Shown piece after piece: positions 10,329-18,457 of a stretch of DNA of 37,724 nt. The stretch is from contig MWCU01000050.1 of NCBI GenBank assembly GCA_002070205.1, forward strand, positions 1-37,724. The letters run 5' to 3'. Made by a program: the position numbers and the translations under genes. Positions within the stretch are counted from its first letter, which is position 1; the number at the start of each line of letters is the position of its first letter. Origin of the DNA: Firmicutes bacterium ADurb.Bin182 (GTDB lineage Bacteria > Bacillota > Clostridia > Christensenellales > CAG-138). Below the pieces are notes generated by a model. It saw only the letters and a program-made list of their open reading frames with translations. It ran no database searches and had not been told where the DNA came from.

Positions 10329-10357
10329 ACCATGTCAACATATTCGGAGGGTTTTGA

Positions 10358-12010
10358 ATGGATTGGACTTGGCTGATTGTCTTTCAAACCTTATGCATGG
10401 TCTGCATGGGCTTTTTTTTGATATATCGCGTGAGAAGAAAAACCGGCTCACCCGTGCAAAGGACAATGCCTAAAAAAGAAAACGGGGAGCTGATGCAGCT
10501 TAAGCGTATGCGTGAGCGATCGCTCAATGTGCCGCTAAGCGAAAAAACGCGTCCGTCAAGGCTCGAGGATATAATCGGACAGCAGGAGGGGATAAAGGCT
10601 CTTCGCGCCGCATTGTGCGGTCCTAACCCGCAGCATGTGCTCATTTACGGACCTCCCGGCATCGGAAAGACCTGTGCCGCGCGGCTTGTTTTGGAGGAGG
10701 CAAAAAAATGTCCGGATTCCCCTTTTAACGAGCAATCGCAGTTTGTGGAGATCGACGCGACCTGCGTCAGGTTCGATGAGAGGGCTATTGCCGACCCGCT
10801 TTTAGGCTCCGTGCATGATCCCATCTATCAGGGGGCGGGAGCTCTGGGCTCACAGGGAGTTCCGCAGCCGAAACCGGGCGCGGTGACGAGAGCTCATTGC
10901 GGTATTTTGTTTTTGGACGAGATAGGCGAACTGCATCCGATCCAGATGAATAAGCTTTTAAAAGTGCTCGAAGACAGGAAGGTTTATTTTGAAAGCGCAT
11001 ATTATTCGAAGGATAATGCGGGGATCCCGCAGCATATCCATGACATTTTTCAAAACGGATTGCCCGCGGATTTCAGGCTTGTGGGAGCGACTACAAGGCG
11101 TCCGGAGGACTTGTCTCCCGCAATACGATCACGGTGCATTGAACTGTTCTTTCGTCCCTTGGGCATTGTTGAGCTGACGGAGATTGCGTTGGGCGCCGCG
11201 AAACGCGGCGGCTATCAAATCGATGAAAATATCGCGCGGCTCTGCGCGTCCTATGCGCAGTCGGGAAGGGACGTAGTAAATATCGTGCAGCTTGCGTGCG
11301 GAACGGCTTATGTGGAGGGAAGGAACCGCATTGAAAAACAGGATGTTGAATGGGTAGCCAGGACATGCAACCATTCTTTGCGCGTTGAGCAAAACATCAA
11401 TCCGACTCCGCGAATAGGCAGGATAGCAGGTTTGGCCGTGACCGGCATAGGGACGGGATCCGTCCTCGAAATCGAATGCAGCGCAAGACATGCGGAAAAA
11501 GGGAAAGGCACGCTTACCTTTAACGGAGCTGTTGAAGAGGAAGAATTGGAGATACGCGGAAGGAAGTTGAGGCGCAAAAGCACGGCGTTTTCATCTCTTC
11601 ACAATGTGGTCGGCGCTTTCAGGGAATGCTTCGGGGTGGATTGCAGAGATTATGATATATGCGTCAACATACCCGGAGGCGTTCCGATGGACGGCCCGAG
11701 CGCGGGGGCGGCTTTGGCCGTAGCGCTCATGAGCGCGATAACCTCGCGTCCGCCCGAAGCCTGTTTGGCACTGACGGGTGAAATCGCCATATGCGGAGAT
11801 ATTCTGCCGGTCGGCGGCATCAGGGAGAAAATAAACGCAGCTATAGAGGCGGGCGCAAAGCGGATCATTATTCCGGAAGCAAATTATGAAGAAACCTTCA
11901 GCGAACTCAAAGCCGAGATCATTCCCGTTTCCGATATCGCCGAGGTCATGCAGGCAGCGTTTGGAATGCAGGAGGACAGCAGCTCTCAGTCCGTTGTTCA
12001 CAGCGCATAA
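10358..12010 (+). CDS. lonB: LonB, membrane-anchored ATP-dependent Lon-type protease
   Basis: LonB is an AAA+ serine protease related to Lon but without the Lon N-terminal substrate domain; in Bacillus it is made in the forespore. The 550-residue protein has an N-terminal membrane segment (about residues 5-23), Walker A GPPGIGKT (98-105), Walker B ILFLDEIGE (183-191), and a C-terminal Lon protease domain with the dyad Ser448 (PMDGPSAG) and Lys491 (GGIREK), 43 residues apart as in Lon. A CGGAGGG site precedes the ATG. It lies immediately upstream of lonA, as in B. subtilis, followed there by engB. I see no clear terminator after it. Confidence 0.93.
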   Translation: MDWTWLIVFQTLCMVCMGFFLIYRVRRKTGSPVQRTMPKKENGELMQLKRMRERSLNVPLSEKTRPSRLEDIIGQQEGIKALRAALCGPNPQHVLIYGPPGIGKTCAARLVLEEAKKCPDSPFNEQSQFVEIDATCVRFDERAIADPLLGSVHDPIYQGAGALGSQGVPQPKPGAVTRAHCGILFLDEIGELHPIQMNKLLKVLEDRKVYFESAYYSKDNAGIPQHIHDIFQNGLPADFRLVGATTRRPEDLSPAIRSRCIELFFRPLGIVELTEIALGAAKRGGYQIDENIARLCASYAQSGRDVVNIVQLACGTAYVEGRNRIEKQDVEWVARTCNHSLRVEQNINPTPRIGRIAGLAVTGIGTGSVLEIECSARHAEKGKGTLTFNGAVEEEELEIRGRKLRRKSTAFSSLHNVVGAFRECFGVDCRDYDICVNIPGGVPMDGPSAGAALAVALMSAITSRPPEACLALTGEIAICGDILPVGGIREKINAAIEAGAKRIIIPEANYEETFSELKAEIIPVSDIAEVMQAAFGMQEDSSSQSVVHSA

Positions 12011-12102
12011 ATGTTTTAAAGTATTAATACCTGCTTATTAACAGCACATAGCAATCGTGTTATTCTTTCACCTCTCTTCCACACATTGCACAGGGAGATT
12101 TA

Positions 12103-12131
12103 TTGCCTTAACCGGCGGAACTATGTATACT
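12103..12131 (+). promoter_or_regulatory. Sigma-A-type promoter for lon
   Basis: TTGCCT at 12103-12108 and TATACT at 12126-12131 are separated by 17 bases, a good vegetative promoter, 31 bases before the lon start. It lies in the lonB-lon gap and indicates that lon can be transcribed independently. I found no CIRCE element or clear CtsR heptad repeat around it. Confidence 0.65.
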
Positions 12132-12162
12132 TATAACATCGAACCACGGAAAGAGGCTTCCT

Positions 12163-14559
12163 ATGCAGAATAAAAAAACTGAAACGCTTCCTGTAGTACC
12201 TTTAAGGGGCCTGGTGGTATTGCCGGGCGAGCTTTTGCATTTCGATGCGGGCAGGGATAAAACAATAGAAGCATTGCAGGCGGCCGTAGAAAACGGCAGC
12301 CTGATATTTATGACGTCACAACGTGATCCGCACAAAAACGAGATCGAATTCAACGATATTTATGACAGAGGGACTATTTGTAAAATCAGACAGCTTTTAA
12401 GGCTGCCCGGTGATTCCTACAGGGTTTTGGTTGAAGGCATTTCTCGGGGAAGAATATACGGTTTTGCAGCTGAAACGCCTTATTATCAGGCGGAAGTTGT
12501 CGACTTTGAAGAAACGCCTTACGAGCGCATGCTTGCTGAAGCGCTTATGAGAAGGCTTCGGGAGCGGTTCTCCGAATACAGCTCGCTCTCGGGCAGAATA
12601 AGTTCCGATGTACTCAGCGACGCGGAGGAGATTGCGGACGCGAATGAATTGGCGGATTTTGTGGCGCAGCATGCGATACAAAAGCTGTCCGATAAGCAAA
12701 GCGTTTTGGAATGCGAGGATACTCTCAAACGATTGGAACTTGTTCTGGAGTATGTATCTCACGAAGTCGATATCCGGAAAATCGACAGGAATATCGCTCA
12801 AAGGATACATAAGCAGATGAATAAAAACCAACGGGAGTACTATCTTCGCGAACAGGTCAAAGCCATAAGGACGGAACTCGGCGACACGCAGGCCGATGAT
12901 TCCGATGAGTATCGCGAACGCATGGCTAAGAAGAACCTCCCGGCGGATGTGCAGGAAAAGCTTAAAAAGGAAATAGACCGTCTGGCCATGCTTCCATCAG
13001 GCTCGCATGAGGCCCCGATGGCACGCGCGTATATAGAATGCGTTTTGGATCTCCCCTGGACCGAATCGAGCACGGACAATCTTGACGTAGTCAATGCGGT
13101 TAAAATACTGGACGAAGACCATTTCGGCATGGAGAAAGTCAAAAAGCGCATTGTTGAGCATCTTGCGGTCGCAAAGCTTACGAACTCCGTTAACGGACAG
13201 ATTATTTGTTTTGTCGGGCCTCCGGGGGTCGGGAAAACTTCAATTACAAAATCCATCGCAAAAGCGATGGGCAGGGAGTTCGTGCGGATGAGCTTGGGCG
13301 GAATTCGCGATGAAGCGGAAATCAGGGGGCATAGGCGGACATATATCGGCGCAATGCCGGGGCGCGTCATTACCGCCATGCGTCAGGCGGGCAAAGTCAA
13401 TCCCCTGATATTGTTCGATGAAATCGACAAAATGGGCAGCGATTACAGGGGCGATCCCGCATCGGCCATGCTCGAGGTATTGGACAGCGCTCAGAATCAT
13501 GAATTCAGGGACCATTTCCTTGAGATTCCGTATGATCTGTCAAACGTGATGTTTATTACGACGGCCAATTCAGAGGAGGGGATACCGCGTCCTTTGCTCG
13601 ATCGTATGGAAGTCATCTATGTCGACAGCTATCTTGAGAACGAAAAGGTTCAGATTGCCCTCCGCCATCTGCTCCCGAAACAAATGAAGAAAAACGGGTT
13701 GTCGAAAAGCAAGTTCGTTATCCCGGAATCGCTTTTGGCGGAAATTATCAGGAGCTATACCTCGGAATCCGGCGTGCGTGAGCTTGAGAGGGTATTGGCC
13801 TCTTTATGCAGAAAAGCAGCCGTCGAAATCGCCGAAGGGAAGGCAAAGGTTCGCTTGACGCGTCAAAAACTCTATGAGTATCTCGGCCAGCCGAAGTACC
13901 GTGTCGACCCGGCTGATGAGGAGCCTGCGATCGGCATGGTAAACGGTCTTGCGTGGACCTGCGCGGGCGGGGATACGCTTACGGTGGAGGCGACCTCCGT
14001 CAAGGGGACGGGTCAGCTAAGCCTTACGGGCCATCTGGGCGACGTAATGCAGGAAAGCGCCAGAGCGGCTATGACATATGTTCGCGCTCACGCCGGCGAT
14101 TACGGTCTGGATCCCGATTTTTATTCGAAATGCGACGTACACGTGCATGTTCCCGAGGGGGCGGTGCCTAAAGACGGGCCTAGCGCCGGTATAACGATCG
14201 CGACTGCGATAGTAAGCGCGGTAACAGGCATCCCCGTCAAGGCCAAGCTCGCAATGACCGGCGAGATAACTTTAAGGGGTCGTGTTCTGCCTATAGGGGG
14301 GCTTAGAGAAAAATTGCTCGCGGCAGTCAGGGCGGGTATCCGGACTGTTATTATACCGAAAAAGAATCGTACTGACCTCAGCGATGTTCCTGATTGTGCA
14401 AAGGATCATCTGAAAATAATATTTGCGGAGGATTTTTCGGATGTCCTGAAGAATGCGCTGTGCGGATTGCCCAAAAAAATGCAGTCGGGCGGCCGCGGCG
14501 AATGGCAAGGCATCGACGGCAGCTACTTGGATAAGCTCACCGGAACGGTGCTCAGCTGA
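12163..14559 (+). CDS. lon: ATP-dependent protease La (LonA)
   Basis: Lon is a cytosolic hexameric AAA+ serine protease that degrades misfolded and regulatory proteins. The 798-residue protein has the Lon N-terminal substrate-binding domain (about 8-205, beginning TLPVVPLRGLVVLPG), a helical/coiled region to about 300, an ATPase module with Walker A GPPGVGKT (352-359) and Walker B ILFDEIDK, and the protease domain with Ser674 (PKDGPSAG) and Lys717 (GGLREK). All catalytic residues are present and length is standard. An AAAGAGG-like site precedes the ATG. It follows lonB and is closed by its own terminator. Confidence 0.97.
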   Translation: MQNKKTETLPVVPLRGLVVLPGELLHFDAGRDKTIEALQAAVENGSLIFMTSQRDPHKNEIEFNDIYDRGTICKIRQLLRLPGDSYRVLVEGISRGRIYGFAAETPYYQAEVVDFEETPYERMLAEALMRRLRERFSEYSSLSGRISSDVLSDAEEIADANELADFVAQHAIQKLSDKQSVLECEDTLKRLELVLEYVSHEVDIRKIDRNIAQRIHKQMNKNQREYYLREQVKAIRTELGDTQADDSDEYRERMAKKNLPADVQEKLKKEIDRLAMLPSGSHEAPMARAYIECVLDLPWTESSTDNLDVVNAVKILDEDHFGMEKVKKRIVEHLAVAKLTNSVNGQIICFVGPPGVGKTSITKSIAKAMGREFVRMSLGGIRDEAEIRGHRRTYIGAMPGRVITAMRQAGKVNPLILFDEIDKMGSDYRGDPASAMLEVLDSAQNHEFRDHFLEIPYDLSNVMFITTANSEEGIPRPLLDRMEVIYVDSYLENEKVQIALRHLLPKQMKKNGLSKSKFVIPESLLAEIIRSYTSESGVRELERVLASLCRKAAVEIAEGKAKVRLTRQKLYEYLGQPKYRVDPADEEPAIGMVNGLAWTCAGGDTLTVEATSVKGTGQLSLTGHLGDVMQESARAAMTYVRAHAGDYGLDPDFYSKCDVHVHVPEGAVPKDGPSAGITIATAIVSAVTGIPVKAKLAMTGEITLRGRVLPIGGLREKLLAAVRAGIRTVIIPKKNRTDLSDVPDCAKDHLKIIFAEDFSDVLKNALCGLPKKMQSGGRGEWQGIDGSYLDKLTGTVLS

Positions 14560-14578
14560 TAATTCGATTTTAGTCAAT

Positions 14579-14615
14579 AGCGCTTCTCCATATCAATATG
14601 GGAAGCGTTATTTTT
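14579..14615 (+). terminator. Rho-independent terminator after lon
   Basis: AGCGCTTC-T-CCATAT pairs with ATATGG-GAAGCGTT across a two-base CA loop, with one bulged T and one G-T pair, followed by ATTTTTA. It begins 19 bases after the lon stop, separating lon from the htrA-like gene. Confidence 0.8.
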
Positions 14616-14734
14616 ATATTTAGACGTGCCACAATTCGTTCACCATTTTCCACAATGTTGGCTCAATACGGTAATTAAATTTCCAAAATTTCATCCTATA
14701 CTGTTTGTACAATATTAGGAAAGGGGTAAGTAAT

Positions 14735-15988
14735 ATGAACGATAACGTTTGGTATGAAAATGCATCGGATAATAACGGGATACAAAACAGCAATAATGCC
14801 GATGCGAAAAAAAAGCGTAAAATCGCGACCCTCGGGACATTGATAATATGCATTCTGATTACGGCATTGCTTGCGGGAAGCGCCGGCGGCCTGGTAGTTT
14901 ATTTCGCTCAAAACAACGCGCCCGGAATCACAAGCACGGCGCTTGATTCGGGTAATGAGGACCAGGAAGAAATAACTGATTCCGCAAAGCCTTCGGCCAG
15001 ACTTTTGAATGCCGATCCATACGCATTGGAGCGGGATATGTCAGACGTTGCGGCAGAAGTGATGCCGACGGTAGTATACATTCAAACCGAGAGGCGCGGA
15101 ACGGACTTTTTCGGGCAGCAGAGTATTGCTCAGGGCAGCGGATCGGGCGTCATTATCACGAAAGACGGCTATATCGTGACCAATAACCACGTAATAAGCG
15201 GAGCCGGAAAAATAATGGTGAGCCTGATGAACGGAAAGGAGTTTGAGGCGGAGCTGATAGGCGCCGACAATATAACGGATCTTGCCGTAATAAAAATCAA
15301 CGCGAAGGATCTTGAGCCCGCGATCTTCGGGGATTCAACCAAACTCATGGTGGGCGACAGGGTGCTTGCGGTCGGAAATCCGCTGGGCAAACTGGCAAGC
15401 ACGGTGACGCAGGGCATCATCAGCGCCCTTGATCGCGAGATTACGGTTGAAGGGCAGAGGATGTCGCTGCTGCAGACGGATGCTGCCATCAATCCGGGTA
15501 ATTCCGGCGGCGGCTTGTTTAACGGCAAAGGAGAACTCATCGGTATAGTCAACGCCAAAACCATGGCGCTGGAAGTTGAAGGGCTTGGGTTTGCAATCCC
15601 GGTAAGCACGGCTTCAAGGATTGTCGCCGATTTAATGGATAACGGCTTTGTGAGCGGCAGGCCGTACCTCGGAGTCAATCTGCAGGATGTCACGGTCGTA
15701 GTCGATGACACGGATTCGTTCAGATTTAATCCTTTCGGCATAAACGGGCAGCGTTATATTACCCGCGTTCAGGTAATGGCCGTTCAGGAGCAAAGCGCGG
15801 CCGACAAAGCGGGGATCAGGGAGAATGATTATATTTTGAAGCTAAATGATACCGAAATTGAAAATTCTTCACATTTTACATCCCTGATAAATGAATACGC
15901 CGCGGGTGATATGGTAACACTAACTGTACAGCGGGGCAATGATACCGAGCAGATCAAAGTCACGCTGGGCGAACGCAATAGAGCTTAG
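14735..15988 (+). CDS. htrA: HtrA/DegP-family membrane-anchored serine protease
   Basis: The 417-residue protein is a trypsin-like quality-control protease facing the cell exterior. It has a short basic cytosolic tail (KKKRK at 25-29), one membrane segment (about 31-57), a linker, the protease domain with the triad His152 (TNNHV), Asp182 (TDLAV) and Ser257 (NPGNSGG), and one PDZ domain (about 310-412). The ATG at 14735 has a GGAAAGGGG site nine bases upstream; a TTG at 14705 is in frame but lacks a site. TATACT at 14697-14702 could be its -10, but the -35 is poor. B. subtilis HtrA/HtrB/YyxA have the same architecture. Confidence 0.94.
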   Translation: MNDNVWYENASDNNGIQNSNNADAKKKRKIATLGTLIICILITALLAGSAGGLVVYFAQNNAPGITSTALDSGNEDQEEITDSAKPSARLLNADPYALERDMSDVAAEVMPTVVYIQTERRGTDFFGQQSIAQGSGSGVIITKDGYIVTNNHVISGAGKIMVSLMNGKEFEAELIGADNITDLAVIKINAKDLEPAIFGDSTKLMVGDRVLAVGNPLGKLASTVTQGIISALDREITVEGQRMSLLQTDAAINPGNSGGGLFNGKGELIGIVNAKTMALEVEGLGFAIPVSTASRIVADLMDNGFVSGRPYLGVNLQDVTVVVDDTDSFRFNPFGINGQRYITRVQVMAVQEQSAADKAGIRENDYILKLNDTEIENSSHFTSLINEYAAGDMVTLTVQRGNDTEQIKVTLGERNRA

Positions 15989-16061
15989 GTCATTACGCCA
16001 AGGGCGATGACATACCCCCAACCATCCTTGTGCTTGCCGGCTCCCCAAACGACAAGTACGC

Positions 16062-16088
16062 AAAAAAGAGCGCAGCGCGCTCTTTTTT
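16062..16088. terminator. Bidirectional terminator between htrA and sigE
   Basis: A perfect stem AAAAAAGAGCGC / GCGCTCTTTTTT with a three-base loop lies between two convergent genes. The A-tract on the left and the T-tract on the right make it usable in both directions, so it can end both htrA (+) and sigE (-). Confidence 0.92.
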
Positions 16089-16114
16089 GTTAGTGGCAAA
16101 CTTCAACACAAAGG

Positions 16115-16822
16115 CTACATCATCGCGCTCATCTCTTTTTTCAGGATTTTTATTATCCTTTTTTCCAGCCGGGAGATATAGCTTTGAGAGATCCCAAGCA
16201 TATCCGCGACTTGTTTTTGCGTGCATTCCTCATTGCTTCCAAGTCCAAAGCGCAGCTCCATAATACGCTTTTCCCTTTCATCCAGTTTTGCCATGGCAAG
16301 TTCCAGGAGTTCTTTGTCAACTTCATCCTCAACGCCTCTGTACACGATGTCGCTTTCTGTTCCGAGTATATCGGACAGCAGCAGTTCGTTGCCGTCCCAA
16401 TCGATATTGAGCGGCTCATCGAGCGAAACTTCAAGTTTGAGCCGGCAGCTTCTGCGAAGGCACATAAGTATTTCGTTTTCAATGCAGCGAGACGCATAAG
16501 TAGCGAGCTTGATTCTTTTCGAGGGTTCAAATGTATTAACCGCTTTTATAAGGCCGATTGTTCCTATGGATATCAGATCTTCAATGCTGACTCCGGTGTT
16601 TTCAAACTTCCTTGCTATGTATACTACCAATCTCAGGTTCCTTTCAATAAGAGTCTGCCTTACTTTGTCATCTCCTGAAGCAAGGCGGGATATAAGCTCC
16701 GCCTCTTCCTGCCGCGAAAGCGGAGGAGGAAGCGTTTCTCCTGTGCTTACATATCCCAATAGCTTTTTGATATCCAAAAACAGATACAGTTTTTTCAGGA
16801 TTGTATACAGCAGTTTCCTCAT
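16115..16822 (-). CDS. sigE: Sporulation sigma factor sigma-E precursor (SigE, SpoIIGB)
   Basis: Sigma-E directs early mother-cell transcription during sporulation and is made as an inactive precursor. The 235-residue product keeps an amphipathic, hydrophobic pro-sequence ([20 protein letters not shown]) followed by [10 protein letters not shown], matching the SEALPPPLS after the B. subtilis processing site; cleavage is therefore predicted near Tyr24. Core regions are highly conserved: [54 protein letters not shown], and the region 4 helix-turn-helix [17 protein letters not shown]. The ATG at 16822 is chosen because GGGAGGTGA sits six bases upstream. It is 23 bases after its processing protease spoIIGA. 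Confidence 0.97.
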   Translation of the reverse strand: MRKLLYTILKKLYLFLDIKKLLGYVSTGETLPPPLSRQEEAELISRLASGDDKVRQTLIERNLRLVVYIARKFENTGVSIEDLISIGTIGLIKAVNTFEPSKRIKLATYASRCIENEILMCLRRSCRLKLEVSLDEPLNIDWDGNELLLSDILGTESDIVYRGVEDEVDKELLELAMAKLDEREKRIMELRFGLGSNEECTQKQVADMLGISQSYISRLEKRIIKILKKEMSAMM

Positions 16823-16845
16823 GACGACTTCACCTCCCAAAGATT

Positions 16846-17634
16846 TCAGCAATCATATTGTTTATGTTCTTTATTCGGCGGCAGCGCCGATTGTCCGATA
16901 AGGGCCTTTGCGTCCTTAAGGTTTTGAGCCGAAAGGGCGCATATTACCGGAATAGTCTGCCACGTTCCCGCGTACAGCTCCATCTTCTCGGGCACGAATG
17001 CATCCAGCATAATAGTACCGCCGACGGTAAGGCAGGGAATCGGCCGCGTAACGAACGGCCTGAGTTCTGCATCGGAAAGTATGACCGCGCTCAAGCCCGT
17101 TAATGGGTCCGTTAAGCTGTTACCGCTGTCGATTACTGCCGTGTACTCCTTTATGACTTTCCGGTGGGTCAGCCTCAGTTTCAAGGTGTTTGAATGCAAA
17201 CAGCGCTTGGCGATCCAGTTTCGAACAGGGGTAACAAACAAGAATACCACCGCCGCGCCGACTAGGGCTGCGCGCAGCGGCACCGGCGCCAACAGAGCTC
17301 CGTTGACTGCCCGCCCTCCCAGCAAGCAGGATAGAGCAAGTGTTGACCCTCCCGCGATGAAAGCCGCCGTCAGAAGCGCCAGTACATTCTTGAAATAATC
17401 GGAAATGCTTGAGCACGGTATCGCGAACGCCATCAGCAAACCGAGAACTATCCGAAGCGGCATACTGCCGAGCAATGGAAAACATGAAACGGAAAGAGCC
17501 GCATATACAGCGCCTGACAGAGAAATCGGCGCTGCCCTTAATAATCTGACGGGCTTGCTGCACAGCGCGCTTGCAAGACGAAAAATGAGCAGGTTCATCA
17601 GCGTATTGTCCAGGAGGAACAATTCGATATACAT
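16846..17634 (-). CDS. spoIIGA: SpoIIGA, pro-sigma-E processing aspartic protease
   Basis: SpoIIGA is the septum membrane protease that removes the pro-sequence of sigma-E. The 262-residue protein has an N-terminal half of about five hydrophobic segments (residues 1-140) and a cytosolic C-terminal half with the retroviral-type aspartic protease motif [12 protein letters not shown], catalytic Asp169. Length is a little shorter than the B. subtilis protein (about 309). It is immediately upstream of sigE on the same strand, which is diagnostic. The promoter region at 17640-17720 contains Spo0A-box-like sites. Unlike in Bacillus and Clostridium, the pair is not downstream of ftsZ and no sigG follows. 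Confidence 0.93.
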   Translation of the reverse strand: MYIELFLLDNTLMNLLIFRLASALCSKPVRLLRAAPISLSGAVYAALSVSCFPLLGSMPLRIVLGLLMAFAIPCSSISDYFKNVLALLTAAFIAGGSTLALSCLLGGRAVNGALLAPVPLRAALVGAAVVFLFVTPVRNWIAKRCLHSNTLKLRLTHRKVIKEYTAVIDSGNSLTDPLTGLSAVILSDAELRPFVTRPIPCLTVGGTIMLDAFVPEKMELYAGTWQTIPVICALSAQNLKDAKALIGQSALPPNKEHKQYDC

Positions 17635-17675
17635 CCCATCACCCGAATCAATATATCATACGGCAGGCATGGAAT

Positions 17676-17716
17676 TTGTAGAACAAATGCATTGTTTCAT
17701 TTCTGTATTTGTCGCA
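17676..17716. promoter_or_regulatory. Two Spo0A-box-like sites upstream of spoIIGA
   Basis: Read on the + strand, TTGTAGAA (17676-17683) and TTGTCGCA (17709-17716) each match the 0A box TTGTCGAA at seven of eight positions. They have the same orientation and lie 33 bp apart, near three helical turns. The first overlaps a possible spoIIGA -35 (TTGTTC on the - strand, 17686-17681), with TATGAT at 17660-17655 after an unusually long 20-base spacer. The B. subtilis spoIIG promoter also has a long spacer and Spo0A sites overlapping its -35. The first site is part of a palindrome, ATTTGT-AGA-ACAAAT. Binding is inferred. Confidence 0.5.
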
Positions 17717-17722
17717 AAACGC

Positions 17723-17750
17723 TTGCGTTCGCGCTTGATATGAATATAGA
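17723..17750 (+). promoter_or_regulatory. Possible promoter for engB
   Basis: TTGCGT at 17723-17728 and TATAGA at 17745-17750 are 16 bases apart, on the + strand, 30 bases before the proposed engB start. They would give a divergent arrangement with spoIIGA and lie next to the 0A-like box at 17709. This is a moderate match only. Confidence 0.35.
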
Positions 17751-17765
17751 ATATAGTAAAAAAAA

Positions 17766-17770
17766 GGAGG
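17766..17770 (+). promoter_or_regulatory. Ribosome binding site that fixes an AUC start for engB
   Basis: A strong GGAGG within an A-rich leader ends nine bases before ATC at 17780, which is in frame with EngB. The only standard start nearby, GTG at 17773, is two bases from GGAGG, out of frame, and closes after 13 codons. Confidence 0.6.
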
Positions 17771-17779
17771 CAGTGCGCA

Positions 17780-18409
17780 ATCAGCGGATTTGTTATAAAA
17801 CAGGCCGTTTTTAAAACCAGTGTGGGTATCGGAGGCTCGTATCCCGGGCGTCTGCCGGCCGAGATTGCATTGGCGGGCAAATCAAACGTAGGAAAATCAA
17901 GCCTGATAAATTCATTGTGCAACAATCATAAACTCGCGCGCACATCAAAGGTTCCGGGGAAAACGCGCCTTATCAATTATTATTCTATCAACAATAGGTT
18001 TTATTTTGTCGACTTGCCCGGATACGGCTTTGCCAAAGTCTCCGGAAACGAACGCGAAAGTTGGGGAAGATTGATGGAAGGTTATCTGTCTTCCGGCAGG
18101 CTTAGCCATATTTTTCTTTTGCTGGATATACGGCATGATCCGAGCGAAGAGGATAAGCGGATGTATGAATGGATAATATACTACGGCGTACCGCATACTC
18201 TAATAGCAACCAAAGCGGATAAACTTCCAAGAGCGAAAAGGCAGCCCGCCGCTGACAGCTGTGCAAAAAAGCTTGGAGCGCCTCCTTTCGCAATGGTTTT
18301 TTCCGCAAAAACCGCACAAGGCCGTCAGGAACTGCTATGTCATATCGGCCGTATACTTTCGGACGCGGAAAGAAGTGCCCCTGCCCAAAAGCTGCTTGAC
18401 ATAGAATAA
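17780..18409 (+). CDS. engB: EngB/YsxC ribosome-assembly GTPase, apparent AUC start
   Basis: EngB (YsxC, YihA) is an essential GTPase for assembly of the large ribosomal subunit. GTPase motifs are G1 GKSNVGKSS, G2 in the SKVPGKTRLINY segment, G3 DLPGYG and G4 TKAD, with GFAKVSGNERESWGR typical of the family. With ATC at 17780 as start the protein is 209 residues, and its first residues (FVIKQAVFKTSV) align without gaps to the YsxC N-terminus. The first in-frame standard start, GTG at 17822, would remove 14 residues and has no ribosome binding site. No in-frame ATG, GTG or TTG lies near GGAGG. An alternative is a one-base sequence error. In B. subtilis this gene follows lonA. Confidence 0.9.
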   Translation: MSGFVIKQAVFKTSVGIGGSYPGRLPAEIALAGKSNVGKSSLINSLCNNHKLARTSKVPGKTRLINYYSINNRFYFVDLPGYGFAKVSGNERESWGRLMEGYLSSGRLSHIFLLLDIRHDPSEEDKRMYEWIIYYGVPHTLIATKADKLPRAKRQPAADSCAKKLGAPPFAMVFSAKTAQGRQELLCHIGRILSDAERSAPAQKLLDIE

Positions 18410-18457
18410 AGCCTTTCGCATAATAGTGTTGCATCAACGAATTCGGAGGATATCTAT

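Noticed and set aside
12011..12162. Heat-shock control elements (CIRCE or CtsR boxes) before lon
   Set aside because: I found no TTAGCACTC inverted repeat and no GGTCAAA heptads; only a short palindrome GTATTAATAC (12021-12030), which I cannot link to a regulator.
16184..16678. 164-codon open frame on the plus strand inside sigE
   Set aside because: The minus strand encodes unmistakable sigma-E. The plus frame has no family motifs and would run across the sigE-htrA terminator arrangement.
17773..17814. GTG at 17773 as the engB start
   Set aside because: It is only two bases from GGAGG, out of frame with EngB, and reaches a stop after 13 codons. It would fit only if the sequence has an indel.
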